Assembly (NCBI RefSeq): GCF_964656455.1
Contig: NC_135712.1
Span: 68,081,239 to 68,145,238 of the forward strand
Origin: Halichoerus grypus
Lineage: Eukaryota; Chordata; Mammalia; Carnivora; Phocidae
Direction: 5' to 3'
DNA: 64,000 nucleotides
The notes beneath the pieces are model-generated. The model made no database searches. It saw nothing but the letters and a program-made list of their open reading frames with translations, and was not told where the DNA came from. A program made the position numbers and the translations under genes. How positions within the stretch are numbered: position 1 is the stretch's first letter; the number at the start of each line of letters is the position of its first letter. This document shows positions 54,296 to 64,000 of the stretch, in pieces.

Positions 54296-57200
54296 GGGGG
54301 GAAAAAAGGGAAAAATGCATAGCAACTTGACTGGAAGGAAATGCATAAAAATATTATTTATACTGTTAATTTATGAGGAATGAGATTGAGACATTAGGTC
54401 ATTTTATTTCCTATGTCTACTGTATTTTTCAAAATTTTTATGATGAACATGCATTGCTTTTATAATGACCAAAATACATTTGATAAAGAAGAAAAAGTAA
54501 ATTTAGAAGAATAAAATTTGGGAGAACAGAGCTTAAGCGGTGGCCTATGTTTAGATTGCAGACATGGGTGTGTCAGACTGAAAAGAATGTATTAGACAAA
54601 GAGCACACGGAATCAGTAGACGCTCACTTTCTCTTAGGCTTTGAGGATGGAACTACTTTGTGGAGGTGGCACTTAGGATGATTTGAAGTTTTGGGGGATG
54701 AGGGACATGTAGGAGTTAATGAACCATTGCACCAAAGCTTCCTCTACTTCATTTGACTTTGCCTTGGCCTCCTGGCCTAGTGATTGGGGGAATGGGGCAG
54801 TAGGAAAGAAGGCGCCAAGGTTCCCTATTGTTTTAAGTGGCCACATCTCAGTGCCAACTAGAGAGACCAGGGCAAGGCCTTAGAAAGCCCCAGCCAGGCA
54901 GAGATAAAAGTTCTCTAGAAACTTCGGAAGAATATATACATAAAGCTTATTTATTATTGATTCTGTGAAGTACAAAATGCCCCACCATTCATTATTGCCA
55001 AGGGTTTCCCAATGTTCCAGCAGACTTACTATAGCAGTCAGGTGGGACTTTTAAAGAGTACAATATTTTTCTGTTTTAGGATAAGACTTACTTGCTTGTC
55101 AGTTGCTGCCAGTCTCCGCTTAGGTTTGGGTTGTCTCTCCTGGACCCCTCTACCAGAAACTTCCACATCACTTGGAGCCAGCTGGGCCCCTCCTAAACCC
55201 TCAGGGTGTCAGGCCATTGGGCAAAATGTGCAGAAGTCTGGAATCACAGCTGTCTCTCTGGAGAAGGGAGCACGCAGAGGATCCCTCTAAGGTCCTCATG
55301 CGTATGGCTTGGTACCGGGTCTCTACCATTTCCCCTCCCCCTGCAGAATAGGCCTGACCTGACCAGACCCCCAATCAATGGAGTATATCCAGAAGAGAGC
55401 TTTCCCACAAAAGAGAGGAAGGGGGTAACCTGTAGGCATGCTGGAGGTTTCCAGTGGGTGTGCACTGGGTATAGAGTCCTGGGTGTGAATGTAGGATGTT
55501 GTTGCTGAGGTCTGTTCCAGAGCTCAGGTTCTTGGCTTTGCTCCCTTATCACATAAAGAAGGGGTAGAGTGAACCACACTGGGAACCCTATCTCACCTGA
55601 TAATGGGGAGCTTTGTGGTACCCTCTGGAGAATGGAGGCCTGTATGTTTCTTAGGGATTCTCTGCCTCTAGTCATCCTTGCTTGGCTCCTGTCTCAGACA
55701 AAAAGGGAAGAGATAGACCTTACCTTAAATATGTTCCTAAGTGACAATAATTGTAGAAATTGGATACACCTGTTTGAGGACTATATCGGCCTCTAGCTGT
55801 CATCTTGTCTGTTTAGGCCTTACCAGGTGCCTTGAAAGAGAGGTGCAACCCCTGCTATTCTCACTGCAGGGGTAGGTAAAGAAAGACATATAGTGGGATT
55901 TTGCATCACAGTCTGGGGAGGGATAGGAAGGCTACATGGTTGGAAACAAGAGTTGGACATTGGCCCAGGAGGAACCTGTGTGTTTGGCCTCAGTTGAAGG
56001 TAGAAGGGTTTGTGGCCAAGGACTCACCCACAAGGCCTGGAGTTTCCCTTGTTGGTCAGAGCAATTCTTCCTTTCTTGATTTAAACTCTTATTATCCTTG
56101 GCAGGAGAGATGTTTGGAGGATGGCTCAGGTCCTGTGAGCTAGTCACCATCTTCAGAATTGAGAAAACAGTGTCAGGATTTAATTCACAGAAAGGCCTCT
56201 TTTTTGGCCTGGTCAGTCTCTGTGGACACCTGGTATTGTCCTCCCAAAAGAAGAGGGCAGCTGGTAAGACCAATGCCCCATGGCCCTGGGCCACTTTAAC
56301 TTCTGTTGTCTTGAAAAATAATGTGGCAGGTGAGACAGTTTGTGGGCTCTGCCTCTGACAGGCACAGCCCAGCTCGTGTTTGTAGCCAGAGGAAGCTTAG
56401 TTCTGTGCTTCTATGTGCCCTGTGCTGTGTATGGTAATGTCCATGGAATAACGACATACCAAGTTCTCTGCCCTCAAGATGCTTACAGAATATTAGGAAG
56501 GTAAGACACACATGCCTGGAGTCATGGAGCACCCGGCACAGTGTGCATTGCTGAGTGTCCAGGACTACCATGGATGTGGCCACCCTGCTCACATCTTTAG
56601 AATTCAGGCTCTCGTCTCTAGCTCTCTGCTCTCTGACCCTATGAATATCCTGTTTAACATGTCTCAAATTAAACTCGGCCTCTTCTCCCAAGGTACATTG
56701 CCTCTCTTCCTCAAGACTTAGCATCTTGAGTTTCTTCATGATTTTCTCTCTCCCATGGCTGCCTCATCTTAGTCTTCAGATCAAGTAGCCTTTTATAACC
56801 TCTTGCCTACATCCCTTCCTTTTTCCTCTTCCCCACTGTTTACCTTATGCCTCGGTGCTTCAGAAGCCTTCTGGCTGGCATTTCTGGTCCTGCCTTGCTC
56901 CTGTCTAGCTTGCCCGGATCCATCTCCCAAAACAGACAGTATCTGCAGTTGCTCTCCATCTCCAAGAGTCGTGACAACCCAGGGTTATATCAGGATTGCC
57001 TGGGAGAAGATCAAGTGGGATAATTGGGGCTACAAGGGAATCCATCCTAGGGAGCCCCCTAAAAATACTTGATGAAGTGATCATTTTTATTAGCTGGGAT
57101 TCTATACATAGATTACCCACATTGTGATACATTTATGGCAACTTGTAAAACCTGGGGCTGGTTTCTCTCTGCCACTCAGCAGGTGGTCATGTCACCTGTC

Positions 57201-57320
57201 CTAACCATCCTGGTGTGTGCTAGGATATTGACTCTTTGGGGTATTAGCTGGAACCAAATACCCCCAAGAGGGTAAAGTAGCTGCTGATGTCAAAAGTCAG
57301 GGCATTCGCTGTCAAGCCAA
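54296..57320. other. Mostly unique noncoding stretch
   Basis: 56420-56510 resembles a reverse-complement L2 end ('tgccctcaagatgcttacag'). Open frames at 55244-55675 and 56296-56739 on the minus strand (143 and 147 codons) contain no recognisable domain and lack splice context. Confidence 0.3.
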
Positions 57321-57480
57321 GGGTGGTGGAACTAAATGGTGGAAAGAGACAAGCATGAGAAGCCAGGAGTCTCGGTTTCAAGCCAGTTCAACCATCAGCT
57401 GTGTCACCTTGTGTGTAAGTTACTTTCCCAGTCTGGCCTCAGTTTTCTCAGATGCAAAACAAAGTCCAATTCTGGATTAA
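57321..57480 (+). repeat. MIR SINE, + strand
   Basis: 'cagctgtgtcaccttgtgtg', 'taagttactttcccagtctg' and 'gcctcagttttctcagatgc' in MIR order. Confidence 0.7.
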
Positions 57481-58404
57481 CCATACTACAGTTCTCCTCT
57501 ATTTTCAAGGGAATTTGGAAGGTAACTGTATTTTCTGACCTTATGTCAATCTCTCCTTGCCTTATGCCAAAAAGGCACCCTCAGGCCTTGGCTGAAAGGA
57601 ATTATAAGGTGTTGGTATTAGGAGGGACTTTGCAGATCATCTGATTCAGACTCCTACCTGATGGGCATCCATAATATCCAGAAAGCAAAGGAGACAACAG
57701 ATTGATTTTCTGTCAGACTCCTGGGGCAGAGAGGCCCACTGGGTCTCACGGGCTCAGAGCACTTAGTGAATATCACTTGACCATCCCTGAGAAGAGATGG
57801 AGGTGATTTCTCTTGTTAGAGTCGGAGAGAATGCCCAGGTGGGCAACATTGCAGGGGCAGATGTGCTAGCTGGCTTTCTTTGTTCTCTCTTCTTTCCTTT
57901 CCATGGGACTTGGGAGTCTGGGCCTCTGTTCTGTGCAGATGGAGACCTCCCCAGGGGAAAGCTAGTCATCTCTTATGCACTCAGGGCAAGGCTATTGCTT
58001 GGCAAGCGTGGACTCAGGCAGAGCCCTCTGTTGTCTCCCTGTAGCATTTTAAACACATTTTAAACATATCCTGGTAACCTTGACTACAACCTGTAGTCTA
58101 GTAAAAATATCAGGAGAGGTAGTTAGTTGGGGGCAAAATTAGGGAGGTGAGGGTCCCCAATGAGTCAGAAGCTTGGGAGGGGTCATAAGGAATCAGAAGA
58201 TGATTATGAAGTGCTGGTAAGGAGTGGGTTTGAGGTATGTTGGAGGTAATTTATTTTAGTGGCCAGGAGCCCAGAAGTTTCTTCTTATCCTCTGCAGTTT
58301 TCCCACAGTTTTCTAAACCTCATGTCTTGGAGAGCTGTCCCAGTCTGTTCAGTGCATTGCTATGTGATAGGTGCACTTTCCCATAGCTACTCATCCAAGC
58401 CATG
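57481..58404. other. Unique noncoding stretch
   Basis: Nothing recognised apart from a short 'gggactttgcagatcatctg' block near 57625 that recalls an unclassified old repeat. Confidence 0.3.
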
Positions 58405-58540
58405 ATTTCCTGAAGCGTAGTGTGGACATTTGCATCAGCATCACTGGGGGTGAGGGGCTCTACCAAAAGATCTGGGCTCCACCCAAATGTGCAGGTCCAA
58501 GTAGTGGCATCCCAGTGTTTGCCTGAGATAAAAGAATAGC
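58405..58540. repeat. Possible MER5-type hAT fragment
   Basis: 'tgcatcagcatcactggggg' and 'agatctgggctccacccaaa' resemble the MER5A interior, but the terminal repeats are not clear. Confidence 0.4.
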
Positions 58541-58795
58541 ACAGTTTTTATATCTCTCTTGGGTCCACAGTATTCCTCTTTATTAAAAGGGTGATGTTTA
58601 AACAACACTAAGCAAGCAGGGAAAGGAAGATAATTCTTTCAGAGCAAACATTTTAAAGAAACAAATACCGAGGATGCACAGCTGTGTCTTCCTCATTAAG
58701 CCTAGCTTCCCCTTCCTCTGTTTTCCCCTAACCCTAATCATACACCCCAGCGTTGATCTAAACGATGCTAAGTTTGAGCCTGGGGTGACTGGTGC

Positions 58796-58813
58796 GGGGG
58801 GGCGGGGGGAGGG
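58796..58813 (+). repeat. G-run cluster, possible G-quadruplex
   Basis: Runs of seven, six and three G separated by single C and A bases. Confidence 0.7.
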
Positions 58814-58819
58814 TGTTTG

Positions 58820-59204
58820 GCCTTATTTGGTTTCATAGTTGTGCCTTCTCAGCTGCTGATCTTACCTTTGCCCTTCTCTGCCAGGGCTGCTCTGTTTCTC
58901 ACCAGCGAGGGAAGCTGTATAGTGGCTTTTAGAAAGAGTGTCCTGGTGTTCCCTTTCTAGTGCCCCTGATTGGTTCCAGACCCAGCCTTTCCTGCCCTCC
59001 AGCTCCTACCCTGAAGACCACACAGTTTTCCACGATTTGGGGAAATACAAACTTTCTGGTTCCCCAGACTTTCTCTGCCAGTTTAGTTTTGTGCTTTAGT
59101 TTGTCCTTCCCCCAACTTTCATCAGCAAAAGTGGAACAATCCACCCTCTCCTTTTCTTAACCTAGGAAAAGAAGGGAGTGGATGCATAGGGAAATGGCAA
59201 GGAG
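58820..59204. other. Unique noncoding stretch
   Basis: No element or exon recognised. Confidence 0.3.
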
Positions 59205-59440
59205 GTCCTTGTTGGCTCTTCAAAAAGACCCAAGTTGGAATCTTGGTCCCACAACTTATGAGCTGTGTGACCTTCAGCAGGTCATATAAACTCTCTAAGA
59301 ATCAGTCTCCTCATCTGAAAAGTGGCAGGAGAAGATGACCTACCTCCCAGCACTGATGTGAAGATTCAGTAGAGTAACAGGAGAAAGCTCTAGGTCAGGG
59401 CCCCTCACATATCAGTTACTCACTGAATATCATCATCCTT
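59205..59440 (+). repeat. MIR SINE, + strand, near full length
   Basis: 'gttggaatcttggtcccaca', 'tatgagctgtgtgaccttca', 'gcaggtcatataaactctct', 'cagtctcctcatctgaaaag', 'gtgaagattcagtagagtaa' and the tail 'cagttactcactgaatatc'. Confidence 0.85.
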
Positions 59441-60611
59441 CCACTCTTCTCCCGCCAGCTTCACTCTCTGTTCTTCCTCTCAGCTCCACTTGGCCCCTTG
59501 ACCGTGTTTACACATGCCCCATCCCTCATCCCGCTTCCTACAATGAACAACACTGTCCCCCTCTACATGTATCATGCCCCCCAGCTTATAAGTAGGTTAT
59601 TTCTAAAAATTCATTAGTAAGTCAGGTGCCAGAACTTGTCTTGTGCTTCTCCAAAAAAACCCCACATTTATGCATAATGGTTAAACATTCCCAGGCTAGA
59701 CCAAAATAACTCACCACATATCATACATTTGCAATGAAAAAAAAAAAAAAGTAGAGAGCAACATTGTTTTAATAGTAAGCACAGCAAAAACCTGAGCAAA
59801 GAGAAGTCCTATTTCATTTTTTCTGGAAAGCTGCTTATGATCAAAAGCAGGTTAAATTAAATTAGATGATGAGGAGGTGGGTGGTTGCAGCTTTTGTAGC
59901 AGCTCTGACGTTGATTTCTGGGTACTTTCAAGGGCTTTAGAGTTTTGGCTTTGGTTCTTTATTAGCTTTAATTTACTTCAAAATGCATGGCTCTGCCTTT
60001 TTGCTGATGCAGGTGTAAATCCCTGGCATGGAGCCTGCACTTATCAGCCATGATTAGGATTATTTTTGGCCCCAAAATGGAACAAAGCAGGGAGGAGAAA
60101 GTAGAGGACAGGGAGAAAGAAATCTTTTCCAGGGGTAGTTTGAAAAGAATTGGAAACAAAGAAGAGAGACAGATAGACCTGGATATGTATGTGCTGTGAA
60201 AATATAGTTTGTGGTGGAGCGTGATTCCTCTGAGAGATGCAGGAGCGTAACATCTTCCCTCTGATGGGGAAGAAAGGAGGAAGTAGAAAAGAAAAACCAG
60301 ATCAAGTGGGAGGGTGAGTGCCAAGTGTTTTAGGAACAGAGTATAGTGACCCTATGGCAGACTGGGGATGAGAATCTGGTTGCTAGCCTAAGTTGGGATG
60401 TTTCCACATTAGCTGTTAGTATCCCAAGAGTAGCTTTATAGTGACTGCATCCTTTTGTAGTAGGAAAAGTCAATCTGATGAAAATCATATATAAGATAAT
60501 ATTATCCTAAGGGAATTAAATACAAATGTAGATACTGGAAGGTATTAATTAGTCAGAAGTCAAAACAATAGGGTGGCAAATACTGGGGTCTAGAGAGAGG
60601 ACTTAGGGCAA
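59441..60611. other. Unique noncoding stretch with possible conserved block 59830-60065
   Basis: 59739-59752 is a run of A with no identifiable retroposon body. 59830-60065 is unique and contains AT-rich homeodomain-like cores ('tagctttaatttacttc') and a GATA-type TTATCA ('gcacttatcagccatgatta'); it could be a conserved noncoding element, unverified. Confidence 0.3.
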
Positions 60612-61161
60612 TGTATTAGTTATCTATTGCTGAGTAACAAGTTACTCCAAAACTTAATGGCTTAAAATAACACACATTTATTCCCTTACAGTTTTTGTGG
60701 ATCAGGAGTTCAGAAATGGCTTACTGGGTCCTCATAGTCTCTCATAAGGCTGCAGTCAAGGTAGCATCCAGGGCTGGGGTCTCATGTGAAGACTTGACTG
60801 GAAAACAATTCACTTTCAAATTCAATTAATGGTTGTTGGCAGTTCCAGAAGGGTTGCTTGACTGATGACGTTCGTTTCTAGTTGGCTGTCGGCTGTCGGC
60901 TGATCTCAGTTACTTGCCATATGGGTCTGCCCAACATGACAACTTGTTTCATCAAAGCCAAGAAAAAAGAGTGTTCCAGGAGATGGAAGTCATAATTGTA
61001 TGTAACCTAATCACGGAAGTGACATCTTGTCAGCTCTGCCAATATTCTGTTGGTTAAGGAGCAAGTCACTTAGGTCAGTGTATACTCAAGGAGAGGGAAA
61101 TTCATGAGGGTATGGAAACTAGGAGGATGGACAGGCGCAGTCTTAGAGTCTGCTTGCCACA
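60612..61161. mobile_element. LTR-like element with TG...CA ends (ancient)
   Basis: Begins TGTATTAGTTATCTATTGCT and ends CTGCTTGCCACA, about 550 bp, with 'acttaatggcttaaaataac', 'cataaggctgcagtcaaggt' and 'cctaatcacggaagtgacat' between. The TG...CA termini suit a solo LTR of an ancient endogenous retrovirus (MaLR-like). Flanking 5-mers GGCAA and GGTAG agree at 3 of 5 positions. No retroviral gene is visible. Confidence 0.65.
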
Positions 61162-61464
61162 GGTAGGGAGCATTAACCAAGACAAGGACTCAGGAGATTG
61201 AAGGATCTGGTGGCCCTATCCCATGCGGTTCCATCTAGTGGCTCTTTAGCCATCTCACTATTGGTCTCCAGTCCTGAGAGATATGCTTTCTGCCTGGGTT
61301 CCTTGTGCTGTTCTACCAATTTGACCAAAACAGCATCTTCACAGATGTTCTTCCTTATTAGAGATTTTCATACTGAATATAGAACTCATAAAAAGAAACA
61401 TAAAGTGATAGGGGAGAGGGGCAGAAATGTTCAAAATATTGAATATATATTTATATGTACAGGA

Positions 61465-61765
61465 TGTTATGGACTGAATTGTGTCCCTCCCATTCATACG
61501 TTGAAGCCCTAACCCCCAATACCTCAGAATGTGACTGTAAAGAACTGATTAAATTAAATTAAATTAAATTAAATGAAGCCATCAGGGTGGGCCCTAATCT
61601 AGTAGGACTGTGTCTTTGTAAGAAGAGGAGATAAGGACACACAGAGAGACACCAGGAGTGAGTGTGTGCACAGGGGCAACCATGTGAAGAGGCAGGAGGA
61701 GGAAGGCCATCTATAAGCAGAGAGAAGCCTTGGGGGAAATCAACCCTGCCAGCACTTTGTCTCAT
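61465..61765 (+). mobile_element. MaLR-type LTR (MLT1-like), 3' part missing
   Basis: Opens TGTTATGGACTGAATTGTGT, then 'cccccaatacctcagaatgt', 'ggtgggccctaatctagtag', 'gtaagaagaggagataagga' and 'gaaatcaaccctgccagcac'. The usual terminal block with the polyadenylation region is not seen. An ATTAA repeat expands it internally. No internal viral genes. Confidence 0.7.
61548..61574. repeat. (ATTAA)n pentanucleotide microsatellite
   Basis: 27 bp, 5.4 perfect units, inside the MaLR-type LTR at the place where the consensus has 'gattaaattaaa'-like sequence, so it grew from a native seed. Confidence 0.95.
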
Positions 61766-62689
61766 GCCTGAGGCCAAAGCTTGTCCTAGGGACACCTGCT
61801 TACTCTAGGCTCCTTGAATTTCTCTCCTTTCTTCATCAGAAGAGACTCACGTGGGCTTCATTTCTTCCCTGTCACTTCTGCATTTCTCTCAAAGCTCTAA
61901 TTCAAGCTCCTAATTGTGGGGCTTCTGCACTGGGTCCTGTGCACTATGATCCTCCTAGGATCCTAGGCTGAGGGTCTGCCCTTCTTGGAAGGTCTGTCTG
62001 GCTCTGGCTCTTGTGTGGCTGGTAGTTGCTCCAGTGTTTGTTCCTTCCTGTTCTCTCATTAGGGTCTCAACCATAGGTTGCCCCGGCCCAGGCAAACCTG
62101 GCACACAGTGCCAACTACGCTCTGTCATGCACTAGGGAAGAGCTGCCTCATAAACCCACAAGGCAGCCAGGAAAGGGGGAGAAAAGGATCAGAGGAAGAC
62201 CCAAGGCAACCCAAGGGTCATGTGTCAACCCAGAACACTCCATCTCAACTCTAAGTGAGATGGAGGTAGTATCCATCCCCTGCTGTCAGCCGCCTCTCTG
62301 CCTTGCATTTTCAAGGCCACTGGGTATTCATTTTGACCTGGTTTGTAAGCATGTTCGGCAGTGAGTTGACCAAGGGAACTGCCTTCTGAGCCAGGTTAGG
62401 AAGGCCAAGACAAAGTCTCACATAGTCTCACTTTGGCGGTGACCCATAATGGAGTTACCCGGCTTGAGAGCACAGCTTATTGGCATTGGTTGCCTCATGA
62501 GAGGAAAAAGATGTGTTCAGTGGAGGGTATTCACAAGACCCTGTGGGGCAGTTCCTAAAGAGAAGATATAGGACATCTTTGAGCAGCAACAATATTCTAG
62601 AATAACCATGGCGTTGCCCTCGAGGAGTACACCATTCACGGATATTTGGTGCCACTGGTCTCTTGAAGACATTCACCATATTGGTTAGG
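61766..62689. other. Unique noncoding stretch
   Basis: No element or exon recognised. Confidence 0.3.
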
Positions 62690-62885
62690 TACTTGGATTC
62701 TGGAGCTAGACCTCCTGGGTTTAAGTCCTGATTCTACTTTCTTCTTTATTCCCCAGTGTTCCTCGTTAAATGGGGGTAATAGCTGCAGCAAACTCCATAG
62801 GATTTAAGTAAGGATTAAATGAGTTAATATTTTAAAGGTGATTAGAAGCATGTCTTGCAAATAAGTAATAGAGATTACTTTAAAA
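62690..62885 (+). repeat. MIR SINE, + strand
   Basis: 'acttggattctggagctaga', 'cctcctgggtttaagtcctg', 'gttaaatgggggtaatagct' and 'taaggattaaatgagttaat' in MIR order. Confidence 0.85.
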
Positions 62886-63705
62886 GTCTTTTTTTCCAAA
62901 TTTTTATTGTGATAAAATATATATAAAATTTAGCACCTTAACTGTTTTTTTAAGCGTACAGTTCAGTGGTATTAAATACATTCATAATATGCATCCTTCC
63001 TCACCATCCATCTCTGTAACTCTTTTCTTGCAAAAACTGAAACTCTGTACCCATTAAACATTAACTCCCCATTCCCCTGCCCCCAGCCCCTGGCAACCAC
63101 CACTCTACTTCTGTCTATGATTTTGACTACTCTACATATAAGAGGAGCCATGCAGTATCTTTTTGTGACTAGTTTATTTTACTTAGCCTAGTGTTCTCCA
63201 AGTTTATTTGTCTTGTGGCATATATCAAAATTTCCTCCCCTTTTGGGGCCAATAATATTCCAGTGTGTATGTACCACATTTTGCTTATCCATTCATCTGT
63301 CAATGGACACTTGTGTTGCTTCTGCATTTTAGCTATTGTGAATAATGCTGCTATTAACATGGGTATACCATTATCTCTTCAAAACACTGCTTTCAGTTCT
63401 TTTGGGTATATACCCAGAAGTGGAATTGCTGGATCATGTGGCACTTCTATTTTTAATTTTTTGAGGAACTGCCATATAATTTTCCACAGCAGACCTACAA
63501 TTTTACATTCCCACAACAGTGCAAATCCTTACCAACATTTGTTAATTTCTGGTTTGGTTTTTTTTTTTTTTTAATATAATCATCCTAATGAGTGTGAGGG
63601 GATACCTCATTGTAGTTTTGATTAGCAGTTCCCTAAGGATTAGTGATGTTGAGCACCCTTTCATGTGCTTGTTGGCCATTTGTATATCTTCTAAAAGTTT
63701 TCTTT
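62886..63705 (-). repeat. Old L1 (L1M-type) 3' region, minus strand
   Basis: 'gtacagttcagtggtattaa', 'ctggcaaccaccactctact', 'ttgtgaataatgctgctatt', 'gggtatatacccagaagtgg', 'aattgctggatcatgtggca' and 'ttccacagcagacctacaat' are standard reverse-complement L1 blocks. A T run at about 63558-63573 interrupts it. Confidence 0.9.
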
Positions 63706-64000
63706 TTTTATGACCCAGTAAATTTTATTTTTTATTTCTAATTCCAGTTAGTCAATATACAGTGTTATATTAGTTTCAGGTGTATAATATAGTGATTCAA
63801 CAGTTCCATAGGACACCCAGTGCTCATCACCACAAGTACACCCCTTAATCCCTATCCTCTATTTCTCCCATCCCCCCACCCCCTCACCTCTGGTAACCAT
63901 AGTTTGGTCTCTATAATTAAGAGTCTGCTTCTTGATTTCTCTCTTTCTTTTTTTCCCTTTGCTCATTTGTTTCTTAAATTCCACATATGAATGAAATCAT
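63706..64000 (-). mobile_element. Young carnivore L1 3' end, minus strand, runs off window
   Basis: T/A-rich tail then 'ccagttagtcaatatacagt', 'ttagtttcaggtgtataata', 'cccagtgctcatcaccacaa', 'ctctggtaaccatagtttgg' and 'ttccacatatgaatgaaatc'. This is the complement of the 3' UTR seen at 12600-12880, so both belong to the same L1 lineage. It follows the older L1 directly, consistent with insertion into it; the far side is outside the window. Confidence 0.92.

Noticed and set aside
59739..59752. Poly(A) run as the tail of a processed pseudogene
   Set aside because: No AATAAA close upstream, no recognisable transcript body and no flanking duplication.

Overview
This window is nuclear genomic DNA from a placental mammal of the order Carnivora, most likely a non-canid caniform (bear, mustelid or seal type). 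The main evidence is four copies of the carnivore tRNA-Lys-derived SINE (CanSINE/SINEC) whose internal sequence is of the arctoid type rather than the dog or cat type. Three LINE-1 3' ends of the carnivore L1 lineage and a background of ancient mammalian repeats (MIR, L2, MER5-type hAT elements, MaLR-type LTRs, old L1M) agree with this. There is no bacterial or phage architecture: no operons, no ribosome binding sites and no long tightly packed ORFs. Almost all open frames in the window are chance frames or lie inside repeats.

No intact protein-coding gene is visible. The only gene-derived sequence I can name is a decayed, 5'-truncated, intronless copy of DBNL (drebrin-like, also called HIP-55 or mAbp1) on the + strand at about 19727-20827, probably with 3' UTR sequence to about 21785. 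It has in-frame stops, frameshifts and a GGGGGC repeat able to form a G-quadruplex. A second retrocopy-like fragment with a poly(A) tail and AATAAA signal lies on the minus strand at 37718-37937; its parent is not identified. One 63-bp exon-like segment with good splice sites (44362-44424) is noted but unproven. The window is therefore intergenic or deep-intronic sequence.

Layout: 0-12 kb is mostly unique DNA with scattered MIR/L2, a CanSINE at 5417 and a 119-bp near-identical duplication (8436 and 10595). 12-18.4 kb holds a young truncated L1, an older L1M and two CanSINEs. 18.4-22 kb contains the DBNL retrocopy. 22-31 kb is comparatively GC-rich and unique, with MIR/L2/MER5A and two candidate regulatory clusters. 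31-36.4 kb is dominated by two old L1M blocks on the minus strand, one interrupted by a CanSINE. 36-52 kb mixes L2, MaLR-type LTR, a 111-bp L1 stub, hAT elements and unique DNA. 52-62 kb has several LTR-like elements and MIRs. 62.9-64 kb is L1 on the minus strand, running off the window end.

I looked for an undescribed system and found none I can defend. The most useful leads are the 119-bp duplication, the unidentified retrocopy, the exon-like segment and a few motif clusters that could be enhancers. Repeat family names rest on recognition of consensus features, not on a database search, so boundaries are approximate except where target-site duplications fix them.
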